In this document: one piece after another, positions 27,901 through 39,900 of the stretch
Position numbering within the stretch: the stretch's first letter is position 1
Layout of the letters: each line of letters opens with the position of its first letter
Translations under genes and position numbers: made by a program
Source of the DNA: Enoplolaimus lenunculus
Lineage: Eukaryota > Nematoda > Enoplea > Enoplida > Thoracostomopsidae
NCBI GenBank assembly: GCA_030248215.1
Contig: JASANG010001630.1
Location: forward strand, 310,001 to 374,000
Direction: 5' to 3'
Length of the DNA stretch: 64,000 bases
The notes under the pieces: generated by a model
What the model was told of the DNA's origin: nothing
Seen by the model: only the letters and a program-made list of their open reading frames with translations
The model's database searches: none

Positions 27901-30900
27901 CTCATCATATATCCCTTTCCGGTAAAAATCATTGTCTGTTTCTGTTTTCGTTTTTTGTAATATGCGTTCAAACTCTGGTATTTACTCATAAAAGTGGACG
28001 CAACGAAAGCCTGCACCTACAGCTTGCATGTGCAAGTTTTGTTCAAAGACTCATTCACAAAACTTGCAAACGCAAATTCTAACCGAACAAACTTACACGT
28101 GTAGAATAGGGCTTTAGGCCATTTATTTGATCTCACTTTACTTTGTGTAACAGTTAAAACTCTGCCATCTGAAACCAATTCGATAACGAAATTCAATTTC
28201 GCCGTGGAATAGTTTCAATTGTTTATATATTAAAATTGTTGGCCTTTCATCTTCGAGCATTTTTGTTTAAGATATCACCAAGTTCAAGTTTAAAAATCGT
28301 TGAAGAAACGCCCGAAAGCAGAACGCTAATAATCGAAAAGCTTTCAACTGGCGATACTGCTAAGTACACTTGCCAAGCAGTAAACGAAGTCGGCAAGCGT
28401 CAAACGTCGTGTTACGTCAGTGTCAAAAAATCATCGGATTGTAGCGCAAGTGAACTTGAAGAACTGAAAGAGCGGTAAGCTGCTCTGAAAATATAAAATC
28501 CTTTACACATACGTCATTATAATTTACGATGATGCAGTATTTTGCGAGCAACTTGTAATTAGATGCTCAAAGTTTAAGTCCCAGCGTAAATATTGAACAG
28601 TTAGCCGATAACGGCGTAAAGTTAGCCCAACCTATCTTAAAGTCGTATAGTGTCTCGTAACAGAGGTGTACAATGAGGGTATGGACACAGGAGGAATATA
28701 TCCTATTCAGAACTAAACGTCAAACAATATTTCTGTTTTTGATTCCGAATCCGTGTTTTGGTTTGTTTCTTTTGGTTTGTGGACGTATTTGTCATAATTC
28801 AATTTCCATTATTTACTTGTGTAATTTATTCTGTCACCAGAGCTTCCAAATGTGCTCCGACGATAGTGCGCCATCTAATGGACTGTCACGCAATCCCAGG
28901 GACTTCGGCATCGTTGAAATGTTGTATTCGAGGCAATCCAGCGCCTGAAATCATTTGGGAACATAACGGAGCACAAATTAAGGCCCTCGTTGCTACAAAT
29001 GATCGGCTAATGGTTCGCAATGGCGACTGGTGTGAGCTGTTGATTCCTACTGTACGGGTTGATCATTTGGGCGAGTATCATTGCATCGCACGTAATCAAT
29101 GTGGTACCGCAGTGACAAATGCGTTTTTGACCATTGGAGGTCAGTTTGTATTCATGTTAAGCGGTTGGGACAGTGAATCGCATAAATACATTGGCGCAGC
29201 AAACTGGGAAGGAAATGTGCGTTCCCTTTTTCAAATATCCGAAATCAAACCGTTACACTAGGTTCAATGGTAAATTGTGTTTGGCTTCTCGTTCGATTCA
29301 CTTAAAGTTTCTTCTACTATTATATACACGTTAGGCCCGGTAGCAGTCCCATTGTGTACCAATAGACTGTAACATTCGCATCTAAGGAAACCTGTCATAC
29401 AAAAAAAGTGCATTTTAAACGCTTTTCGCGTTCCAAACACCACCTTTAAGACACTTGATTGCAAGAATAAACACTGCTTAGCGCATAAAACCATATTTTC
29501 ACATCAGTGTAAACCGTTTTTTCAACCCGCCGAAAAGCATTTTATATTAATTGCCGCCATTCCTAGGTACCTTTGAAATTCTTAATCAAACATCAACGCT
29601 CTAAAATATTTATTGTGTAAAATCTGTAGGCCCATCTGACACTCCATGTCAGCCACATTTCATTCGTTGCTTATGTGACGTTACTGCTCTGATTGGACAA
29701 ACCGTCAGCTTAATTGGACAAGTTTACGGCAAACCAGATGTCGATATAACATGGCTTCATAATGGCATTCCAGTTGTTGAAAGTAAAAATGTTGAGGTAA
29801 GAATGTTTTCATCATAAGTTTTTTTATTAGTTTTTCACTTGGTTGGAATTGTTCAGATTTGGTATTGTCGTGTTAGATCCCTGGCTAGTTCAGGAAACGG
29901 TGTATTTTTTGAACTATCCCACGATCAGGGACGTATAAAAATGAAGGGATAGACGGGTTATATCTTTTCAAGAAATTTCTCAAGAGGCAAAAAAATATAT
30001 TCGAGTAGATTTAGAATCATGCACAAATAACCGTAGCGGTTAGATCGGCTTGTGTGATTTGTTTAACTTCTGTATAGCAAAATGTAATGGTTGTGTTATT
30101 CTTCACTTTCATGAAGAAATATTTAAATTTTAAAATTGGCGGGCTAGTGCTCATAATAGCATAACATTGTTTTAAATTGGCGTAGTTCTAATTTGAAAAT
30201 TTCTGTTTAAATGTTGTCATTTTACTGTTTGTTCAGTTTTATTATTTTTGTTTTTAATTCAGATCAGCTTCAGTTCCGATGTCACGTGTGTGCTCACAAT
30301 CCATAATTTGACGGCAAACGATCTCGGAAAATATGTCTGTCGAGCTTCGAATATACACGGTACTGCCGAATCGGCCGCCAAAGTGTCTAAAGGACGTAAG
30401 TTCAGGGCAGGCCCGTAGCCAGCTAAAGTTGCAACTTCTCTAGGGAGGCAAGAATTTTCACGGAGAGGCTGAGCTTCCTGTGCCATTTCCTTGACTACAG
30501 GCCCGATTCAGGGTACATGGACCACAAAACAAAATAGCAAAATTGTTTTCGAAGCAAAACCAAAATTTAAATGCAAAGTTTAAAAGAACAAGGTGTTATT
30601 GTCGCTGCATATCTGGTTGTCCGCGGCGAAAGTACTCGTTCAAGAGTGAAGAACGTTACTACATGATTCATTTAGCATCGGCTATTTTAGTAACACAGAT
30701 TTATATTGTTGCGCTTACATTTTAGCAAATAATTTAATGGTAAGATTAATAATTATTTCTTGATAAATTTGCTACATCTTGTTGGACGAACGTAGCAAAC
30801 GGTAACAATACTAGCTGCCGTTAAATTTCTAGGACCAAAACGCGGAGAACCTCCAGGGTTCTTACAAGGTCTTGACGAAGTCACAATCGTCATTGAAGGA

Positions 30901-33900
30901 ACGCCAGGGATGTCTATTGGAAAATTGGTTCGAGGTCAAAAAGAAGAAGACGTTGCCGAGCATACAGATACCGTCGATGATGACTTACAAAGCGCAAGAG
31001 GTCTGTTTTAATGCTGTTAGTTGCAACGGCAGATAACTCAGTTGCCTACTTTATAAAAATTGTTCTAATAGAACCGATAATGAGTGGTCGTGGGCTGAAC
31101 TCATAGCTGAGGCTAACACACTTTTGCCCTCCGCTGAGGAATACCTTATGCATAACGAGCCAGGAGGCCTCACTTGAATTAAACTAAAATTTGGACAACG
31201 TCATAAAAATTATACAATCAGTTTATATATTTTAACTAAGCAAAAGTAGATTTGTAGACATTTACCTGTTCCGTTCACAATATAAATTTAAACTTTGCAA
31301 CAAAATTTTAAATTTCTATCGCTAACGACGCATTAGAAAGCACAGATTAACAAAATGTTATTTCTAACGACACCAGACTCAAATAGTATTAGCAAAAGTA
31401 TTATTAAGTTCGAGTGTCTAAATCTCTATATAAACTAAGTCGTTGTTGCTGTTGTTTCTGACTAAAAAAGGAATAGTAACCCACCGCTTCTGAGAACTGT
31501 CTGAAATTTACGCTATTGTATAGGATAAGGTCAAGTTATCTTTCCAGTTGGATTTTTGAGTTTATACGTAAACCTGCATTTTTTTCAGCAGTTAGCAGTA
31601 TACGTACTGGAAGTCGCGCTGCCGAATCATCCATTCATTTGGTTGAGGAAGGAACGATTGAAGCTGGCAGCACTGTGATGCAAGTTGAATCGATCAAAGA
31701 ATCAGTCGAGCTACAAAAACGTGAGCAACGCGTTGAAATTGAAAAACGAAAAGTTACCCATATGGAAGATACGATTGCAGTTAAACAGGTTTGTAAATCA
31801 TCCCCTGATTGACAGGCTTATCCGTAAAGTTGTTGTAAAACATACTTTGAAATAACGAACCTGCTGAAATTTGCCAATGTACAACCGTTAAAAGTTCGGG
31901 TTACGAAATATATTACAATAATTGGTTTATGTACGCTGTTTCTGCAGGCTTAGGCTTAAGCTTAGGCTTAAGCTTAGGTTTAGATTTCGGAAGAGATGTC
32001 TAAGCCTAAACCGATGCCTAAGTCTAAATCTTTGTCTAGGCTTAAGACCACCTTAAATATGAAGAGAAACTGTACAAGAGCCCAAAATAAAATGAACAAG
32101 TAACAATTTTTTATCCAAAACTTAAACGTTCAGTTGAAACAGTGTTTCTGTATACTATACTGTAATGTAAAAATAAATATAAAAATACATAATCGTGACT
32201 CCAACCAAGTCCCGGGCCATCTCTCAGTGTTTGGGAGCAAAATTTTTTACTCACTACGCTTGCATGTAATGAAATTTTGAATGACATTTCACCCCCAAAA
32301 CTTAAACCATGGCTACACCAATGATCGTCTTTAGCAGTAAACTATTGATTTTAGTTTGAACTACTGAACATCAACTAAATTCACCGCATTATTTCTAGTA
32401 AATTCCGACATGCTTATCCCACAGTTGTTGTTTTCAGTAATGTATTATGCCACGCTACAATTCGCTATACCTTGAACTATAATCAAACGATCAATTTCAA
32501 TGCATTTAAATTTGTCCAAACGAATTTTTCTTGGTAATTTTTAGAGACCACCACGCCCCCGAGGTATCGCACCTTCGTTTGTTCGCGGATTGGAAGATAT
32601 CGAACTTCACGAGGGTGAAACGTTCGAATTGTCAGGAAAAACGAAACATCTCAAACGAAGTAAAGATTGTGTGCACCATTGATTTTTGTGTTGCCTAAAT
32701 TTCCGTTGGAACGCAAAACTTTTAAAGGGTGTGAACTTTTCATACAACTCCAAGACGAAAACCGTATAATATCTGTTGTTATTTGATGAAAATTTCAATA
32801 AATGTGTTTTTGTTTTCTAGGCCCACTATATTAAGTTTTTATTTAATTTGAGATTCTATTTTTGTATAGAGTTGTTTTAGGACAACGACAAAAACTCGAG
32901 AAAGACACAAAAGAAAAAGCCAAGCCTGCCGAAGCTGAAGGAAAGTCAAAAAGTGAGTAGTAATTATAGACCATTATTTATCATCCCAAATAGATGCTGG
33001 CAGCTTTTATAAAGACAATGTTTCAAATTTGAAATTTTTTAACTTTCGCCTCTAACCATTTGTTTAGCTACCGTTGTTAGTGCTACTTTTAGCGTATCCG
33101 ATAAAGTTTTGATTTAGTCTTGAAGTAATTTTTAAATTTCCACAAACTTGATACACTTAAAATATATTTTTGACCATTTTTTCACACGTATATATAAATT
33201 TAACAGCGATTGACGAAATCCGACACATCATCACTAATCGAAATGCAAAAGTTTGCGTTCCAAAGTTTGTCGTGCGACCGCGATCGAAAAAACTTATCGA
33301 AGAAGGAAAATCGCTTCGGTTGAAAACGGCAATTTCAGCCAATCCAGCTTCCCAGGTGAGAAACACAGTTTTAATGAAATTTAACGATTATGTGCGAAAA
33401 TGAAATCTGGCCATTTGGACCGCCTTATCTCTACCCGGCTCACGAGCTATTTTAAGCCCCCCACCCTCGAGGCGATAGAAAAAACGTCCGGTGTTTGTAC
33501 TACACTAACATTCCTGTTATATAATGTAATGATTTACTTCATTTGAATGACTTTTACCTTGAATGCTATAATTTTTTGCAGCATCCACTCCACAATATCA
33601 TGCGTACGCCAGGTAACTTCTCAGGGGTTAGTTTGATAGACATTGATACGGTTTGGCTTCGCTTTTTTTGCTTCAGTGGCCCGGATACTGAAGCTAAAAA
33701 AGATTAAGCCTCGGTAGTACTGAACTTCAGTTTCGCCAGTGTCTAAAAAATCCTGAAGGTTTATGGCAGCAGTGTAAATCATGCTGTCCCTGATGTATTA
33801 CCTGGTATAAGCATTATATTGTGGAAGTTGCATTGTATTGCATCTATTTTTGCCAAATTTCACGCCAAATAGGGCGATCTGACCCAGAAAGCGTGCCTGT

Positions 33901-36900
33901 AATAAATGTGGGACCGGGGGGTCGAGGGGGTTAGTCCCCCTGGAAGACATTTAGCTGCCCCCCCCTCGAAAAATTTTCAACCTTGCTTGCAAGTCATCAC
34001 AAACCCTAATATGCTCATCCTTTATTAAGGTGATCAGGCTTCTGGCCTGAAACCGCAACATATTTCAGGTGTCATGGGACAAAAACGGAACAGTGCTCGA
34101 AACAGGAAGTAAATACAGTATTTACAATGATGGCGACTTTTATTACCTTGAAATTCATCATGCAACCGAATCCGATTCAGCATTCTACAACTGTACCGCG
34201 GTCAATAATGAAGGCATTGCAACAACAACTTCTGAAGTTAACGTTATGCGTACGTGGATACTTGTTTGTCCCAACCCTACTTATTGCTAGTCCCGTTATG
34301 ATTGCTTCGCATTTACACTGTATAATTTTCCCAAACCTAAACGTAAGCATAGGTTTAGGAGCACACGTAACAATTGAATGGATAAAGTAGGTAACTTACC
34401 TTTAAAGTTAAAAAAACTTGCAGCGTACGAATCAGAGTCTTGAAATAAGGGATTATAAAATGTTTTAATGGTTTTTAAGAGACGATAAAAATATATGATC
34501 TTACATATTTGAAATCGTCTGCTGAATTCAAGCGGTTAAACAATTTTCTAGTTTACCACGACCTTTTATATGTGGTTACTTTTATGAAACCTAAACCTCA
34601 CTACGCTGTTAATTGAACAAAACCAAATCTTCATTGAAATATTAAACTGAAGCAATTTCTTTTTAGCTCGCGAGGGTGCGAAAAAAGCAGCACGAGAGCC
34701 AACGTTTATTGAGGTTTTACCTGGCAAATTGGAAGTAAAGTCCGGAGAGCCGGTTACTGTGGAATGCAGTGTCGCTGCTTATCCGTCGCCTGCGGTTACA
34801 TGGTAATTAATGTTTTGTTGTCAGAGATATCTGTGCTTGTAGATGGAGTATATTTTTAGCTAAAATCATTAATCGTTAAGATGGCTGTATACTTTGCAAA
34901 AATTTTAATGCCTTTCGTCGTCGTCCGCCATTGTTTGTCGCCGTGCGGTATTGCTCGCCAAAAACTAGCATTCGATAACGCACAAAGACGGACACTGACG
35001 GATGGTGATAGACGGCATCGCACTTCGACGGATGACACCGTAGGACAAGGCCAACCATGATACGAAATGAAAATATTTTTAAAAGACATTTAGATTTGAA
35101 ATAAGATCAGGGATGCAATTACGGGATACGCACCTTCCGCACACATCTTGGCCTCCTGGCCAAAAAGTTTTCGACAGCATTAGAAGAATTCAATATAACT
35201 AAGTTACTTTTTCTTGTCCTTTCTATACATCTCACTACCATCTCTATCAACAATTTTTAGTTGCTGGCCTGAATAGCATAATAATAAATAATGAAGAGTA
35301 ATAATTATTGTTTCAGGTACTGTGACAAACGCCCAATTATTCCCGGGCCAGAAGTTCAGATGAGCTACGACGGCGAATCGGCAGCGTTGAAATTTAAACA
35401 AATTCAAACGAATAACGCCGGTCGCTATACGTGTGTCGCGAAAAATTCAGCTGGTGAAGCAAGAACAAGCACCCGTATTTCAGTCATAGGTACATAAACA
35501 TGCAAGTGGTTTTTTGCTGTCAATGTTACCGACTTGACTTTAGTTATTAGAAAAACGCGTATTCTCAAATGCATGTAGCACCGAGCACCAGTTAATGATA
35601 GATAAATTTTCAAACTAGCGAATGATAACGTTCAAAACTCAGAACATTTTTCGAATGATGAGCTTCGACATTGAGCACAATTTTCGTACTTGATTTGTCC
35701 GACTTGGGTGCCTATTCTGATTTCGGCAATTGTAAAGGGTCGGCAGTTATAAAACCTATCGCTAACTGATGATAGTCGCTACACGCATTTGAGAATATGG
35801 GCAAAGGTTTATGAGTGATATTTCGCAATTGAAATTTATTCAAAGATAGTATTATATGATACAGTATTTGCTTCCTAAAACACCTTTAGTATCTATTTGG
35901 CAAGGTGAACGCATACCAGTAGTATTATATTTCATCGCCAGGAGCGTAAAGACAACAGACAGGGGGGCTACTGGCGAACGCAATAAAAACTTTTTCGTTT
36001 GGTTAATCTTATTAAAAATTCGATAAACGTATACCAAGCCTATTTTAACAGTCAATGCAAGTCTTACTGTATTATGCTTTATCTTAAAATATTATTTTGA
36101 CCATCTTATTGTACTGACAGTTTTGACCATCTGATTGCACTGACCACCGTGTTATTGATACCAACGTTAAGAACTTTGCAGATACTACAGAATTTGCGCG
36201 ACAAGCAAAGGGTCAAACGCCAAGATTTAAGACCGATTTAACCGATGTCACCGTAAACGACGGACAAACTGTTATATTGGAGGTAGAAGTATGTGAAGGT
36301 ACGTCAACGATAAATATGCTGTATCCGGCTTTTATACAGCCTGAATTTATATTTTTCTACGTTTCAAAAACAAATATTCAAATTTTCCACCGAATTAATT
36401 AGGAAACTGGTGAGTTCTAAATGGTTAGAAGAGAGCGTAAAACGAGGCATTAGCCACGTAGAATTTTCAACAGCCAAATTGTGATTTTGCCGGCTTTTGT
36501 ACACTTTCAACACTCGGGTATATATTTAGGCGAAGCTCAAGCATTGGCTTAGGGTTTGGTATCGGAAAAGGCTTACCTATAGCTAAACCAAAATCTTTAT
36601 TTAAGCCTAAATCTGAGTTGACGTGTACAAGTGCCATTCTGTCTAAACTTGTGCTTTTTCCAGGTGCTGAGCCAATCGATGTCACATGGTACCATGATAA
36701 CTGTGAACTCAGAGATACACCTGCATTCCATTACATCGAAAAAGACAACCGGGTTTATCAGTTGATCATTGCTGATATTTTTCCTGAAGATGCTGGCAAT
36801 TACAAATGTCAGGCAACGAATCGATTTGGATCTTGTGAAACGTCGAGCGATGTCAATATTAAAGGTACGTTGCTTTTAAAAAGTTTGTCATCGAATTTTC

Positions 36901-39900
36901 GGCCAATGTTAATAGTTTTACGGCTGTAGCAGTTGATTGGGCGTGTTCCTAAGCCTAAGCCTAAGCATGACAAAGGCTTTACAACGATTAAATTTAAACT
37001 AATGATGGGTAGACGTTCGTTTCATCTGTAGACTAAGTTAATCATCGTTTCTGAGCGACTTTTGTATATTTTATTTCAATGTCTTACCCGTAGTATTTAA
37101 ATATTTGACATTGTTTATTTCAGAACAAACCGCAGAGCTTAAACCACCAGTGATCGAAGACTTGCCGTCAGAACTGGATGTCGATGAAGGCGGTATTGTT
37201 CAAATCACTGGCCGTTTACTGGGTCATCCTGAACCGCGCGTGGAATGGCTGTTTAAAGGCAAACCAATCGTGCCGGGTGACCGCTATCAGGTAATTTTTA
37301 ATCGTCATTTTTTGGCGAATTTTTAATGGTGAAAGCATGTGCTTAGAATTTAAAAAACAAGAGGTTCGTAAATTTTGAGACATTTGATCAAAGGCAAACT
37401 CATCGTACCAGACCAACTGCTATCAATGAATTTCTCTTAGAAATCTAGCGCAAAAGAGTTTTAGGTATCTGATGTTCGTATGTGTTGGCAAGTTCGACTG
37501 CATGTTAAAGTTTTGTTGATATAGAACAAGGACACAATATTTCACCCATTTTGCCTGTAACGTTAAGAGCATCCGTAAATATACCGCTGTCCATACAACT
37601 TTTGATCGACTCTTATGCGCTTTACCACTACCCTACAGTTTTCGAAATCTTCATATTATAGCATACCTTAGGCATAAGAATTTGGTTTTGGCGTATTCTC
37701 AGTTATGCTTAAGCGTAGATTTAGCCTTAAACACTTTGGAGCATTGGGTTTTTAGGTTTTTAGCTTTTTTTCTTTGTTATTTTAGCTGTTTAACGTTGGA
37801 AAAACACACACTCTAACAATTCGTAATGTTCGACGAAGTGACGCTGGAGTTTACATGTTGAATGCTGAAAATAGCGCAGGCGTATGCACTGGAAACGTAC
37901 AGTGTGTAGTGTCTGAAAGTTCAGAACATCTTTCTTCCGCATCAGATGCTGTTGCTACTGCTGCAAAGTAAGCGTATTTTACGTTGTCTTTTTAAGGTGA
38001 TATTTATCATTTTATTCTGATAAGTACTAATTATTGTTTTATAAAATGCGTTTTTATCGCTATCACGACAATTGGTCGTCAGATTAGTGGTGTTCAGAAA
38101 CTTTATAGACTCAGCAATTTGTCGCCCATCATTAGTGTTAGGATTAGGTTTAGGCTTAGAATTGCACTTAGGATTATGCAATGATAAAATAATAGGTTTT
38201 AGGACACCGTTGGGCGACAAGTTGCCGGGCGACCAATTGTTGAATATAGATTGACTTTTATTATGGTTAAACCTGATATTGCATCTTTAGATCTGATCAA
38301 AATCCTGCAACATTTTTGGCAGCTCCAAAAGCTCTGACCGTAAAACGCGGAGAACCGGCCGTGTTCGAATGCGCTTTTTCTGGAAATCCAACACCTGTTG
38401 TAAGTTTGGCCTGTATAGGCTACCGTAATATATGAGGAGCTTGACTGCAAGAGAAGATGAAGACAAACATGCAATTTCTGAAGAGACGAGAAAAACCGAC
38501 ACATTTTCAAGCTTTAAAATATCACCTGCTATATCTTAAAGTCGACAAAAATTTTCTCACTCGCTACGCTTGCTCACAAAGACTTATTGAGGGGTATACT
38601 CTCCCGAAAAGTAACCTTGGTTACAAGAGGCGTAATTGTTAAGGGTACTTGAGGACTTGAGCCCTTTACAGAAAAAGATATATATTGCCGTTCGCCGTCT
38701 TCGGACATAAGGATCTGTGTGAAAGCGATCAATAATCTTGCTTAAATTTTCCACTCCAACTATTTTTGAGATGTTTTACATCGACTAGAACTAAAATTAT
38801 TGTGTCTAGCTTTTTTTAGCTCGCTTCGCGTTCAATTTTTCCGATACCAAGTTTGAGAAGTTTACCTACTGTGTCATTCAAAAGACTATGGGGCAAAACA
38901 AAGGACCGAACCAGCCTAAACCTGTAGTAGACTGCGATGTAATACAAAAACTAGCGTTTGGCTTTTCAATCGCTTCGCTCGTAGGTATAAAAGTTCGACT
39001 CAGTCCACATAAAAATCAAACGAGGCTTTGCAGGAAGTTGGACAGCGACACCGAAGCTAACTGAAGAGTGAGGAAAAGTATCAGTAATTAAAAGTATCGG
39101 TCAAACTCAGATTTTTCGCTATAGGGAATCGTGATCTGCCAATGATAATGCCTTTTTATGAGATGTTTTCGTAAAAATTAAGTTGCCCTCAGTGCCTAAG
39201 CAGGAACGCGTAGAGGCTTCCGCTAAATGAACTAGGCTTCGCGCAAAGCACTGAAATTTTTTGTACGTTTTGTGTTAAATTTCGTATGTTTTAAGTAAGC
39301 ACTGTTACAATTTTCATATGCTTAAATCAATTAAGTAGGTAAGCGGCAACGGCACTCCCTAACGATCCTTTCTGTATCACCGTCCTTGAATAGTCTCTGA
39401 ATTAGAACATTTTTTCCAAGGTTCTTATAGTATTTCCTACATCTCATAATTTATGAGACTAGTACACTCAAAATAATATTTCTGATATTTAAGAAAAAAT
39501 TTCTTACATTTAAGAAATATAATTAGCAAGGTGCACTTGAAAAGTATTTCTGTTATAACAGAAAAGTTTTCAAAAAAGTTTTGAAATAAAGTCTGAAAAT
39601 AAACGTTTTCCACTTATTTTTAGAAAAATTATGTTAAATATCAGAAAAACTTTTCAGACATGCCACAGAAAATAATTTTCTGAATAAATTCAGAAATACT
39701 TTTTTGTGTGTAGATTCGAGAAACCGAATTCCAGTCTCAAATAAAGTTGAGCTTTTTGTCGTTCTTTATACTTCATTGTATTATCATTGGTTACAATAAT
39801 CTACAAACTAGACACTTTATTACCTATTTCAGACGGTTTGGTACAAACAAGGAAAGCGTCTTGAGTCATCGGCTGCGTTCAATATAACGTCAACCGCCAC

